Positions 26,277-35,019 of a DNA stretch of 64,000 bases are shown piece by piece. Origin of the DNA: Albidovulum marisflavi (GTDB lineage: Bacteria; Pseudomonadota; Alphaproteobacteria; Rhodobacterales; Rhodobacteraceae); NCBI RefSeq assembly GCF_025751435.1, contig NZ_JAOWKY010000005.1:216388-280387 (forward strand), given 5' to 3'. The notes beneath the pieces are model-generated. The model saw only the letters and a program-made list of their open reading frames with translations, made no database searches and had not been told where the DNA came from. The translations under genes were made by a program, and so were the position numbers. The first letter of the stretch is position 1. Each line of letters starts with the position of its first letter.

Positions 26277-27913
26277 CGGGTGAAGGCAGCCGTAGTCGCC
26301 CGAGCGCGCCAATCCGTGACGACGTTCACCAATGCCACCTTCCCTTCGTCGGCCGAGGCAAAGGCACGCTTGAGCGCCGGTCGTATCTCGTCCGCCGACT
26401 GCACCAATTCGCCGACAGCTCCGAGCGCCTCTGCGAGCAAGTGATACCGGGTATAGCCAAGATCTCTGCCCGGCCGCTCGTGGTCTGGATCGCCCGTCCA
26501 ACCACCATTCAGACTGATGACGATCACCAGCGGCAGATCGTGACGCACGAGGGTGTCGATCTCCATCGCATTCATGCCGAACGAACCGTCGCCATGCAGG
26601 ACGACGACCGGCTGATCGGGGCAGGCAACCTTTGCACCCAGTCCGAGTGGGAGGCCAACGCCCATGGTTCCGAAAGTGCCGGAGTTGAGCCGATTGCCGG
26701 ATACATGTGTCGGTATGACCTGGCGCGCGTAGTTCAGGATCTCCTGCCCGTCGACGCAGAGAACCGCCTCGCGCGGCAAGAGATCGCGCAGCTCGCGGCA
26801 AAGCCTGAGCGGGTGGATTGGAGTAGCAGAGGTCGCGATGATCTCTTCCTGCTCGGCGGCCTTGTCGCGGTTCCGCGTCGACAGACGCCGGCGCCAATCG
26901 GCAAAGCTGCCCCTGTCCACCTTCCCCGACAGCGCCTCTGCGAGAAGCGGCAAGGTCGCCCTCAGATCGGCCGTCAGGGCAAGATCAAGCGGGCGTGGCG
27001 GCATGGCAATCTCGTTCGGGTCGATATCTATCCGCACGAGCCGCGCATGGGCCGAGAACCGCGGAGGAGCCGCGTGGCCGATGATGTAGTTCATGCGCGT
27101 GCCGAGGATCAGGATCAGGTCCGCCTCGCGGAAGGCCGTAGAACGCGATGTCAGAAAGGCCAGCGGATGATCCTCGGGCACCACGCCGCGGGCTTGCGGC
27201 GTGGTGTAGAAGGGGATCCCTGTGGCTTCGAGGAACTCGCGCAGTTGCTCCTCCGCACCAGACCAGAGGACGCCGGAGCCGCACAAGACCACCGGCCGCT
27301 CGGCTGTCGCGATCAGCCCAGCCAGACGGGCCAGTTCGGATGGCGCGGGAACAGGGCGCGGATGATGCGCATCCCTCCACGGAGCGGGCCACGTGACGCG
27401 CGCCTCATCGACCTCGGCGAAAAGAACATCGGCCGGCAGATCAAGATAGACCGGACCCGGCCGTCCGGACATGGCAAGGGCGAATGCCCGGCCGATGAGT
27501 TCGGGAATGCGCTCGGGCTGCCGCACCTGTTCGGCCCATTTCGTACATGGTCGAAGAACCGACAGCTGGTCCATCTCCTGGAATGTGCCGTAACCGCTCT
27601 CGCCGAGCGGGGCTGAGCCGCCCAGGACGACAAGCGGCGTGCCATCGGCCCAGGCATGCGCGACACCTGTAACCAGGTTCATCGTGCCTGGCCCCGAGGC
27701 CGCCATGCAGACACCCGGCGCACGCCTCAGGCGGGCCCACGCATGCGCGGCGATCGCGGCGGCCTGTTCATGCCGCACGTCGATTCCCCTTATGCCAAGG
27801 TCGAGCGCCGCCTTCTCGACCGCGAGCATGGGCGCACCCATCAGGTAAAAGAACGTGTCGACGCCCTGCTGCTTCAACGCACGGGCAACCAGGTCCGAGC
27901 CGGTGATGGGCAT
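26264..27913 (-). CDS. ThDP-dependent enzyme, acetolactate synthase / 2-hydroxyacyl-CoA lyase-like
   Basis: A 549-residue protein with the three-domain layout of ThDP enzymes: PYR domain (residues 1-170, catalytic Glu in VRHEQAAAIAAHAW), central domain (~190-330) and PP domain with the cofactor motif VVLHGDGSFGMNAMEIDTL...SLNGGW near 440-470. It groups by eye with acetolactate synthase-like, oxalyl-CoA decarboxylase and 2-hydroxyacyl-CoA lyase proteins. It lies ten bases after an acyl-CoA ligase gene in the same direction, favouring a CoA-thioester substrate, for example cleavage of a 2-hydroxyacyl-CoA to formyl-CoA and an aldehyde. The C-terminus abuts an IS6 remnant but seems near normal. 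Confidence 0.8.
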   Translation of the reverse strand: MPITGSDLVARALKQQGVDTFFYLMGAPMLAVEKAALDLGIRGIDVRHEQAAAIAAHAWARLRRAPGVCMAASGPGTMNLVTGVAHAWADGTPLVVLGGSAPLGESGYGTFQEMDQLSVLRPCTKWAEQVRQPERIPELIGRAFALAMSGRPGPVYLDLPADVLFAEVDEARVTWPAPWRDAHHPRPVPAPSELARLAGLIATAERPVVLCGSGVLWSGAEEQLREFLEATGIPFYTTPQARGVVPEDHPLAFLTSRSTAFREADLILILGTRMNYIIGHAAPPRFSAHARLVRIDIDPNEIAMPPRPLDLALTADLRATLPLLAEALSGKVDRGSFADWRRRLSTRNRDKAAEQEEIIATSATPIHPLRLCRELRDLLPREAVLCVDGQEILNYARQVIPTHVSGNRLNSGTFGTMGVGLPLGLGAKVACPDQPVVVLHGDGSFGMNAMEIDTLVRHDLPLVIVISLNGGWTGDPDHERPGRDLGYTRYHLLAEALGAVGELVQSADEIRPALKRAFASADEGKVALVNVVTDWRARATTAAFTRYVT

Positions 27914-27923
27914 GGTTTCCTCC

Positions 27924-29486
27924 TCAAAACTCAGGCGCCGAAAGGTCGGCAGCCAGGCGCTGCTTCAGTTTCGCATGCTGGATCTTCCCCGTGACTGTCT
28001 TGGGCATTTCCTCGGCGGCGATGAGGCTTATGGAACGGGGCCTTTTGAAACCGGCGATGCGGGTTCCGCACCAATCCAAAAGGTCACCGGATGCAAGGCC
28101 GGTTTCTCGCGGAACGATGACGGCATGGACCCGCTCGCCCCATAGCGGGTCGGGAAGGCCGATGACGGCCACATCGCGGACGCCCGGATGCATCGCCAGG
28201 ACTGCCTCGACTTCGGAAGGATAGATATTCTCGCCTCCGGAAATGATCATATTGCTCCTGCGGCCGATCAGATGAAGATAGCCGTCCGCGTCGCGCCGGG
28301 CGATGTCGCCGACGCTGCAATAGTCCCCACGAAAAGCCTCTGCTGTCTTTCCCGGCAGGCCCCAGTAACCATCGAACGTATAGGAATTGCAGGAGTAAAG
28401 CTCGCCGCTCTCGCCATCTGCCACCTCGTTCCCGGCCTCATCAAGCAGGCGGATGCGCCCCGTGCCGATACATTCGCGACCGACCGATCCGAGTTTGGCA
28501 AACTGCTCATCTGGATGCAGCATGGTGACGTAACCTGTCTCGGTCGAACCATAGAGTTCATAGAGGCCCGCGGATGAAAAGAGCTCCATGATCGCCTGCT
28601 TGGTTTCCATCCTGGCCGGTGCAGATGAGATCATCAGCTTGTTCAGGGGCAGGCTTTTCGGCCGCGCCGTCCCGGGCAGGTCGAGAAGCATCGCGTAATG
28701 CGTCGGCACAAGCGACGTAAACGTGCTGCCAGTCCTAGCCAGGCTCGCCAGTGCCTCTCCAGGATCGAACGACGGCCGGGAGTAGACGCAGATCGGAGCC
28801 CCGACAAAAGCGAATGCGCCCATGAAGAAGTAGGAGTTCGCGTGACACATCGGCATGATCAGCATTGCCCGATCGCGCGCCGAAATATTCATTTCCAATG
28901 CCGTGGTTAGCGATAGCATCGTGGTTGCGACGTTGCTGCGGATCGCGCCTTTCGGGTGGCCCGTCGTGCCCGAGGTGTAAAGCAGCGCGTGTGCATCGGA
29001 GGCGCTGACCCCAGTGCTCGGGCTCGAGCCAGCGGCCGATCCGATCAGCGCCTCGTAGCCGTGCCAACCGGAAAGGCCCTCGGCCCCAATCACGACGAAG
29101 CGGTCCATCGGAACGGGCAGCGCATGGCGCACGTCATCGACGGCTGCGCAAAGCCCGGCCTCTGTGATGATGGCCCGTGCATCGCAGTCCTGGATGATAT
29201 AGGCGACTTCGTTCGCGGAGAGCCGGAAGTTGATCGGCACTGCAACCAGCCCCGTCAGACTCGCGGCGGCATATATCTCGAGCCATTCGAGCCTGTTGTG
29301 GGCGAGGATGCAGAAACGATCGCCGGGCACCAGCCCCAGCCCAATCAGCGCATTGCCCAGCCGACAACTGCGCTGAAACCAAAGCGCGTTCGTCATGTCG
29401 CGCTCCAGGTCCGCCGCACCAACCGAGTTCGGGCGCAAGCGGGCCGCCTCGGCGAGCATATCGCCGAATGTTGCCAGGCCCCGCAT
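27924..29486 (-). CDS. AMP-dependent acyl-CoA synthetase/ligase
   Basis: A 520-residue adenylate-forming enzyme activating a carboxylic acid to its CoA thioester. The AMP-binding motif is HALLYTSGTTGHPKGAIRSN (about 165-185), with YELYGSTETGYV, the hinge region YLHLIGRRSNMIISGGENIY, and the C-terminal catalytic Lys in MPKTVTGKIQHAKL. The acid cannot be told from sequence. The following gene is a ThDP lyase, so a 2-hydroxy acid or oxalate is plausible. The divergent upstream gene encodes a TPR regulator. Confidence 0.88.
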   Translation of the reverse strand: MRGLATFGDMLAEAARLRPNSVGAADLERDMTNALWFQRSCRLGNALIGLGLVPGDRFCILAHNRLEWLEIYAAASLTGLVAVPINFRLSANEVAYIIQDCDARAIITEAGLCAAVDDVRHALPVPMDRFVVIGAEGLSGWHGYEALIGSAAGSSPSTGVSASDAHALLYTSGTTGHPKGAIRSNVATTMLSLTTALEMNISARDRAMLIMPMCHANSYFFMGAFAFVGAPICVYSRPSFDPGEALASLARTGSTFTSLVPTHYAMLLDLPGTARPKSLPLNKLMISSAPARMETKQAIMELFSSAGLYELYGSTETGYVTMLHPDEQFAKLGSVGRECIGTGRIRLLDEAGNEVADGESGELYSCNSYTFDGYWGLPGKTAEAFRGDYCSVGDIARRDADGYLHLIGRRSNMIISGGENIYPSEVEAVLAMHPGVRDVAVIGLPDPLWGERVHAVIVPRETGLASGDLLDWCGTRIAGFKRPRSISLIAAEEMPKTVTGKIQHAKLKQRLAADLSAPEF

Positions 29487-29647
29487 GATCTATCCTCCCA
29501 GATGAGAAGATCCTTGCATCGGCGCGTCGCAATGTCCTTCGGCTTTGCCTGTTTTTCCGCTCGGATTTCCCTGAGATTTCCCGGTGCGCCCTTGTTCCGC
29601 ATGGGTTAGCATGAGCCTTGCATGAGCAGGGCCCATGGGAGGGTGCC

Positions 29648-31192
29648 GTGATCTACGCGTTCGAGGGGATGAGCCTCGACACCGACCGCAGAGAACTCTT
29701 TCGCGGAAGCGAACGCATCTCGGTCGAACCCTCTGTGTTTGATCTCATCGAATATCTCGTCCTGAACCGCGACCATGTCGTCACCCGCGATGACCTGATC
29801 GAGAATATCTGGCACGGCCGCATCGTATCGGAATCCACCCTCACCAGCCGCACCACGGCCGCTCGACATGCATTGGGTGATCGGGGCGACGAACAGCAGT
29901 TGATACGAACGGTGCCGCGAAAGGGTCTGCGGTTCGTCGCCCGGGTCACGATTCAGCACGAGCGCGGCTCCGACGACGCGTCGGTCCCGACCCCTGTCAA
30001 ACCGGCAATCGCCGTTCTCCCGTTCCTCAATATGTCGGGCGACCCGGAACAGGAATATTTCTCGGATGGCATTTCCGAGGACCTCATCATGGCGCTTGCC
30101 CGGCTTCGCTGGTTCTTCGTCATCGCCCGCAACTCGTCCTTTGCCTACAAGGGCCAGTCGGTCGACGTCCGCCAGATCGGCGAGGCGCTGGACGTGAATT
30201 ACCTGCTTGAGGGGAGCGTCCGCAAAAGCGGTGACCGCATCCGGATTGCCTGCCAACTCCTTGATGCCGCTACGGGGAACCACATCTGGGCAGAGCGCTA
30301 CGACCGGGAACTGACGGACATTTTCGCCCTGCAGGACGAGATCACGGCCAATGTCGTCGCCGCCATCGAGCCCGAGCTCGTCGCTGCGGAAGGGCGGCGG
30401 GCGCAACGGCGCGTTGCGGCCCAGCTGCAAGCCTGGGACCTTGTCGCACGCGAGTTGCCCCATTTCTGGAGATTTTCCCCCGATGCCTCCGCCTGCGCCA
30501 TTGCAGGTCTGCGGCGCACACATCAGGCCTTTCCAGATTACGCCCCCGCCATGAGCCTGCTCAGCTTTGCCCTGCTCTTTTCCACCTATGCAGGTTGGGA
30601 GAGCGGATCGCGAGAGGAGGCGCTTGACCTGGCGCGGGCCGCAATTGAGATCGACAGGCGGGATCCTTGGGCGCACATGGCTGTCGGGTTTGCGGCCCTG
30701 ACGGATCGCGATACCGACGAAGCTTTGCGATCCTTCGGGACAGCCCTGTCACTCAACCCGAACTTCGCGCCCGCCGTGGGTTTTTCAGGCTTCGCCATGG
30801 CGCTTGACGGGCGCTCGGACGAAGCGCTGGAATGGCTGGACCGGGCGACACGGATGAACCCGCGCGACCCATTTTCCAACATCTATTTAGCCCCGAAGGG
30901 GGCAGCCCTTTATACAGCACGCCACTATGACGAAGCCGTGACCTGGGCACGCGAAGCCGTTCGGATGCGCCCCGGCTATCTTGGCGGGCATCGCCTGCTT
31001 TGCGCTGCCCTGGCTCAGACGGGCCGGCTGGACGAGGCCAGGGAGGCGCTGAAAGAACTTTTGTCCCTGCGCCCCGACGCCGACCTCGCCTGGGTTCGCG
31101 CCAGCGTTCCCTATACCGAGCGCACAATGGAGCACTTTATCGAGGGCCTCCGAAGGGCCGGCTTGCCCGAAACAGCATCCAACCCGGACTAA
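29648..31192 (+). CDS. OmpR/CadC-type winged-helix protein with TolB-like and TPR domains
   Basis: A 514-residue protein. Residues 1-95 form a winged helix of the trans_reg_C type (RELFRGSERISVEPSVFDLI, TRDDLIENIWHGRIVS, LIRTVPRKGLRFVA). Residues ~115-255 carry the module IAVLPFLNMSGDPEQEYFSD ... VNYLLEGSVRKSGDRIRIACQL. The rest holds TPR-like helices (ALDLARAAIEIDRRDPWAHM, ALRSFGTALSLNPNFAPAVG). No membrane segment is visible, so it is a cytoplasmic DNA-binding protein, often annotated as adenylate cyclase in related genomes although no cyclase domain is present. GTG 29648 has GGGAGGG upstream. It is divergent to the acyl-CoA ligase gene and may regulate it. Confidence 0.82.
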   Translation: MIYAFEGMSLDTDRRELFRGSERISVEPSVFDLIEYLVLNRDHVVTRDDLIENIWHGRIVSESTLTSRTTAARHALGDRGDEQQLIRTVPRKGLRFVARVTIQHERGSDDASVPTPVKPAIAVLPFLNMSGDPEQEYFSDGISEDLIMALARLRWFFVIARNSSFAYKGQSVDVRQIGEALDVNYLLEGSVRKSGDRIRIACQLLDAATGNHIWAERYDRELTDIFALQDEITANVVAAIEPELVAAEGRRAQRRVAAQLQAWDLVARELPHFWRFSPDASACAIAGLRRTHQAFPDYAPAMSLLSFALLFSTYAGWESGSREEALDLARAAIEIDRRDPWAHMAVGFAALTDRDTDEALRSFGTALSLNPNFAPAVGFSGFAMALDGRSDEALEWLDRATRMNPRDPFSNIYLAPKGAALYTARHYDEAVTWAREAVRMRPGYLGGHRLLCAALAQTGRLDEAREALKELLSLRPDADLAWVRASVPYTERTMEHFIEGLRRAGLPETASNPD

Positions 31193-31360
31193 ATTCGAAA
31201 CGATCAGTGCTCGCCAAAAGGGAAGCCGCTCGTTTGTGGCCACCGCGGTGAAGCGACAGCACGAGCCGAGGAAAATCGTCGGTGATCTTCGCAATACCGA
31301 GTTCAGCGAGATCGAGCCGTCGCGGCGCCATCGGTTCGAGCCCGATGGCAAGGGGCGCGG

Positions 31361-31660
31361 CCGATCAAATACCAGATGACCATCTCCAGGCTGCCACTGG
31401 CCAAGGAGATCGCCGAGTTCGACTTCGACGGCACGCCGGTCAACGAGACGCTGGTGCGCGAACTGGGTGGTGGCGGATTCCTTGAGCACCAGCGCAATCT
31501 GGCCCTGATCGGCGGCACCGGAACCGGAAAGACCCATCTCGCCCTCGCCATCGCGCGCGCCTGCATCCGAAGCGGCACCCGCGGCCGGTTCTTCAACGTC
31601 GTCGATCTGGTCAAAAAGCTCGATGCCGAAGCCCGCGCCGACCGGCAGGGGCGCATGCGG
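31361..31660 (+). pseudogene. IstB-like ATPase fragment of an IS21-family element
   Basis: About 100 residues, PIKYQMTISRLPLAKEIAEF then GTPVNETLVRELGGGGFLE and the Walker A motif LALIGGTGTGKTHLALAIA, ending after FFNVVDLVKKLDAEARADR. This is the N-terminal half of an IstB helper ATPase. Walker B and the C-terminus are missing, no IstA precedes it, and an IS6 remnant begins about 60 bases downstream. The 31193-31360 stretch shows no recognisable gene; 31661-31720 reads EDLHAMKFVLAPQNLSDGE in frame, which I could not assign. Confidence 0.7.
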
Positions 31661-31719
31661 GGAGGACCTCCACGCGATGAAGTTCGTGCTTGCGCCCCAG
31701 AACCTATCCGACGGCGAAC

Positions 31720-32080
31720 GACCGCCCGGTAAAGGTAGACCCACTCGTCCTTCACCTTGATATAGGTCTCATCCAAGCGCCAGGACCGGTTGGCGATTGC
31801 TTGCATGCGACGTGCGTTGGCAGCGATCAGCGGGGAATATCTGGTGACCCAACGGTTGAGCGTCGCATGATCAACCCGGATGCCGCGCTCCGCCAAGATC
31901 TCCTCCAAATCCCGGTACGACACCGGGTAGCGGACATAGAAGAACACCGCGATGAGGATGACCTCCTTTGGAAACAGGGCGCCCTTGAACGAGATCATCG
32001 TGCCCCCTCCCAATGGTGACCCGGCCCTCGAAAACTGTCGATTCAACAAGACACCCTGATCGAGAATCAAGTTTGCGACA
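31720..32080 (-). mobile_element. IS6-family remnant: terminal repeat and N-terminal transposase part
   Basis: The terminal sequence TGTCGCAAACTT (complement 32069-32080) is followed on the minus strand by ATG 31998 and MISFKGALFPKEVILIAVFF, SYRDLEEILAERGIRVDHAT, then DETYIKVKDEWVYLYRAV with the first catalytic Asp. Homology stops at about 31720. Of the three related remnants this N-terminal part is the least damaged. Its outer end interrupts a RidA-like gene. Confidence 0.8.
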
Positions 32081-32089
32081 CAGCTCCTC

Positions 32090-32224
32090 GCCGAAACCTA
32101 AGGTTTTGCCGTCTGGTCCCACGGGTGCAGTGCACCCGATTGAAATGAACGGTCCTACTCGGAGGGCTCGCGAGAAACCTGCAATGGCCTCCAAGGGGTT
32201 GTCATACTCCTTCTCTGGGCACAT
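32090..32224 (-). pseudogene. RidA/YjgF-like protein, N-terminal fragment cut by IS6
   Basis: From ATG 32224 the minus strand encodes EAIAGFSRALRVGPFISIGC and TAPVGPDGKTLGFG, which matches the N-terminal strands of RidA-family deaminases. Similarity ends where the IS6 terminal sequence starts (GAGCTGTGTCGCAAACTT). The remainder of the gene is not found nearby, so the insertion was followed by deletion or rearrangement. Confidence 0.6.
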
Positions 32225-32268
32225 CGTGTTCGGGATGTTGATGCCGTCAACCGTAGAGGAGACGCGAA

Positions 32269-32415
32269 ATGTCAGCGGATGCCGAGTTTCCGAGGATCGG
32301 TCAGCACCTGGTCTTCTCCAAGGCCGGAATTCGGCTCTTCAGTGACAAGCAGAGCACCGCGTTGACCTTCGCAGATTGGTTGGTCGACCGGTCCAAAGCA
32401 GGGACACACGAATGA
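32269..32415 (+). CDS. Small hypothetical protein, 48 residues
   Basis: ATG 32269 follows a strong GAGGAG ribosome site and opens MSADAEFPRIGQHLVFSKAG, ending ten bases before the methyltransferase start. It has no membrane segment or cysteine and resembles nothing I recognise. Good initiation signals and tight spacing argue for translation; it could also be the tail of a damaged gene. Confidence 0.4.
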   Translation: MSADAEFPRIGQHLVFSKAGIRLFSDKQSTALTFADWLVDRSKAGTHE

Positions 32416-32425
32416 GGTAGTCACG

Positions 32426-33238
32426 ATGACACGGGACCGTTACCAACTCGGACATTCTGCGGCCCGAATATACGAGGAGCAAAAGGTACGGGCGATCTTC
32501 GGTCCTCTGGCGCGGGCGACACTGAAGGCGGTTTCGCTCCGGCCAGGTGACAGGATTCTCGACGTCGCTTGCGGAACGGGGATCGTGGCTCGAACCATCC
32601 GTGATCTGTATGGCACCGACGTCGAGATTACTGGAAGTGACCTCAACGCCGGGATGATTGAAATGGCCCGCGGGATTACATCCGACCTCGATCCGCCAAT
32701 AGAATGGGTCGTTGCCGATGCAGCAGACCTACCGTTTGATGACGGGACGTTCACAGTCTGCATGTGCCAGCAGGGCATCCAGTTCATTCCTGACAAACGG
32801 GGTGCTCTCCTGGAGTTTCGCCGGGTTCTATCGCCTGGTGGTCTGCTCGCGATCTCGGTCTGGGATGGCGCGAGTGCTTTTTTCATGGCGATGGCCGAGG
32901 CGCTTCGGCGGCACGTCGGGGAAGCCGCCGCCGAGCAGTCTCTTGCGCCCTTCACCTATCGGGCGGCTGAAGACCTACCACGTCTCCTGGCCACCACGGG
33001 TTTTCGGGACGTGGCCGTTCAGGCGATCTCGATTGACCGGATCATTGACAATCCGCAAGTCGACATTCCGAAGGAAATAATCGCCAATCCGGTCGGGTCT
33101 TCCGTGACGGCGAAGGGGGAAGAGGCCATGCGCACCATCGTTCGGGAGATCATTGCCGATTGCGAGGAGTACCGAGTTGGTGACACGCTCGCAGTGCCTC
33201 AAACGGCCAGCGTGATCACCGCTTCCACGGCGCAATAA
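32426..33238 (+). CDS. Class I SAM-dependent methyltransferase
   Basis: A 270-residue protein of the Methyltransf_11/UbiE-like group. Motif I is RILDVACGTGIVARTI (about 42-57), followed by an acidic loop ITGSDLNAGMIEMAR, motif DAADLPFDDGTFTVCMCQQG and motif VLSPGGLLAISVWD. The C-terminal third (AEDLPRLLATTGFRDVAVQA) is typical of small-molecule methyltransferases. Substrate unknown; neighbours are IS remnants, so context gives no clue. Confidence 0.85.
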   Translation: MTRDRYQLGHSAARIYEEQKVRAIFGPLARATLKAVSLRPGDRILDVACGTGIVARTIRDLYGTDVEITGSDLNAGMIEMARGITSDLDPPIEWVVADAADLPFDDGTFTVCMCQQGIQFIPDKRGALLEFRRVLSPGGLLAISVWDGASAFFMAMAEALRRHVGEAAAEQSLAPFTYRAAEDLPRLLATTGFRDVAVQAISIDRIIDNPQVDIPKEIIANPVGSSVTAKGEEAMRTIVREIIADCEEYRVGDTLAVPQTASVITASTAQ

Positions 33239-33559
33239 CATGTCGCGACATCGCGAGACCAGCGCCCCGCTGACGGTAGTCGCGATTATCCCTCGGCCGC
33301 CTGGTTTCTCCAATCGGGAGACGCCGTTCTCGTCGGCGGTTATATGCATCAGGTATTCGGCAGGTTGGCCCGAGCTTGGCCGCTCCAAGGAAAAATACGG
33401 CGGCACAGTCGGAGCCGATCTGATTTCACTGGATTCAAGGCCAGGACGCGCCCATATGCCAAACGCCCGATACCGGCGTGGCGAACGTTTGGTTAGCATC
33501 TCTGCCGGCTTGGCGGTGTTAAACGGCCGCTTCGGGGTGGGCGTGCTTCATCACCTTTC
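33239..33559. other. Intergenic stretch without recognisable gene
   Basis: Open frames here have no family resemblance, no convincing ribosome site and no clear structure. It is probably eroded mobile-element sequence, because an IS66 remnant follows. Confidence 0.5.
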
Positions 33560-33750
33560 AGTTGTTTGCGATAGTCCGTCGAGGCCGTCGCCGAAAACTG
33601 TGCCGTCATCGCCTCGCTGATCGAAACCTCAAAATGAACGACGTGGGCCTGCACGCATGGCTGACCGCAACGCTCACCAGCATCGTCATAGGCCATGGGC
33701 AAAGCCAGGCCGCCGACCCGCTTCCCGGGAGCTACGCCAAAAAGTTGTGA
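33560..33750 (+). mobile_element. IS66-family transposase C-terminal remnant
   Basis: The frame ending at 33750 reads LADRNLKMNDVGLHAWLTAT, then LTSIVIGHGQSQAADPLPGSY, matching the conserved end of IS66 TnpC transposases (the LIETAKLNDVDPQAYL...LLPWxY region). Several conserved positions are changed and the catalytic part is absent, so this is an old fragment. Confidence 0.55.
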
Positions 33751-33954
33751 TTGGGACGCCGCTTGCCGTTGCACGGCCAGGCTTGTCTGATCTCCCGCAT
33801 GTCGTCAGAGTTCGACCTGACGGGCAGGCTGACGCACCAATCAAGCCGGCAACGATCAGCACCTTGAAGCGGCCGAATTGCGAACCCGTTGCCCTCCGCC
33901 ACCTTCGACTGGCTTGAAACTGACATCAAACATTCATAACGACTACTTTGCTGA

Positions 33955-33966
33955 TGAAACGTTTCA
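33955..33966. promoter_or_regulatory. LacI-type operator TGAAACGTTTCA upstream of the lacI-family gene
   Basis: A perfect 12-bp palindrome with the central CG typical of LacI/PurR operators, ending nine bases before the regulator's GTG start. A near copy lies upstream of the GMC oxidoreductase at 35040-35051. Autoregulation is the simplest reading. Confidence 0.7.
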
Positions 33967-33975
33967 GGTGCCGCC

Positions 33976-34986
33976 GTGAAGAAGATCGGTCTTAAGGAGG
34001 TCGCCGAGGCGGCAGGCGTGTCCGTCGCAACGGTGTCCTATGCCGTTTCTGGCGGTGGGAGCGTCTCTGAAAAGACGCGAGCACACGTCTTGAGAACGGC
34101 AGATTTGCTCGGGTTCATAAGAGATGAGTCGGCGGCAAGATTGCGATCAGGACAGTCGCGGCTAATCGGCGTCATACTCAATAATATCGTGAATCCGTTC
34201 TTCAGCGAACTGGTCGCTGAGCTTGAAACCACGGCCTATCACGAAGGGTATCTCACGGTTCTTGCCACCGCCCAGAACGATCTCGAGCGGCAGCAGAAAC
34301 TTATCCAATCGATGGTATCCCAGGGCGTGGGCGCGATCATCCTGTCGCCTGTGCATGGGACGACGAGCGTTGATCTTGCAGCCGCCGAACAAAGAAATAT
34401 TCCGGTGGTGGTTTGCGTTCGCGATGTGCCGGAAAGTGCCGCGACCTTCGTCGGGGTGGATGATCAGAAATCTGGCTACCTCGCGGCTCAGGCGCTCTTG
34501 GCGGCGGGGCACCAGAGGGCCGATTTCATAGGAGGATACGACCGCACAACAACCTGGGCAGGTCGCAAGCGCGGCATCGAGGCTGCGTTCGAGGATGCAG
34601 GCTTATCCCCGGAGCACTGCCGTTTTCGCCCAGGGACAATGTCTCCGGCAGTTGTGTCGGAAGAGGTCTCCAGGCTGATGACGAAAGGCGAGTTGAGCGA
34701 TGCAATCATCTGCTTCAACGACAACCTGGCGACCGGTGTCTATTCGGCCGCCCAATCGCTGGGTAGACTCGTCGGGCGGGATCTATCCGTCGTCGGATTT
34801 GACAATGTTCCACTCGGCCGAGCACTGTCGCCCGGCTTGACGACGGTGGACATCTTTCCGGGCAAGCTTGGTTCCATCTCTGCCGATACTGCCGTGCGGC
34901 TGGTTCGTGGCAAGGCTCGCGATGAAGGCCGCGAAAACCGCCCTGAGCCGACACTCATGATGCGCGGATCCATCCATTCGCCCTGA
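33976..34986 (+). CDS. LacI family transcriptional regulator
   Basis: A 336-residue repressor. The N-terminal helix-turn-helix LKEVAEAAGVSVATVSYAVS and hinge (AARLRSGQSRLIGV) are typical, followed by a periplasmic-binding-like sensor domain: LNNIVNPFFSELVAELE, GVDDQKSGYLAAQALLAAGH, IICFNDNLATGVYSAAQSLG and VVGFDNVPLGRAL. The start is GTG 33976, set by homology. Its likely sites are the TGAAACGTTTCA palindrome just upstream and TGAAACGTTTAA before the GMC gene. The ligand is probably the sugar-like compound handled by the following cluster. Confidence 0.92.
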   Translation: MKKIGLKEVAEAAGVSVATVSYAVSGGGSVSEKTRAHVLRTADLLGFIRDESAARLRSGQSRLIGVILNNIVNPFFSELVAELETTAYHEGYLTVLATAQNDLERQQKLIQSMVSQGVGAIILSPVHGTTSVDLAAAEQRNIPVVVCVRDVPESAATFVGVDDQKSGYLAAQALLAAGHQRADFIGGYDRTTTWAGRKRGIEAAFEDAGLSPEHCRFRPGTMSPAVVSEEVSRLMTKGELSDAIICFNDNLATGVYSAAQSLGRLVGRDLSVVGFDNVPLGRALSPGLTTVDIFPGKLGSISADTAVRLVRGKARDEGRENRPEPTLMMRGSIHSP

Positions 34987-34994
34987 CACCAGAG

Positions 34995-35012
34995 GCATCA
35001 CCGTCGTGATGC
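34995..35012 (+). terminator. Candidate hairpin after the lacI-family gene
   Basis: GCATCAC (34995-35001) pairs with GTGATGC (35006-35012) around loop CGTC, eight bases after the stop. No T-run follows. Confidence 0.4.
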
Positions 35013-35019
35013 ATGGCCC

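Noticed and set aside
31303..32070. 255-codon minus-strand ORF as one protein
   Set aside because: Only its first part after ATG 31998 is transposase; the rest reads antisense through the IstB fragment.
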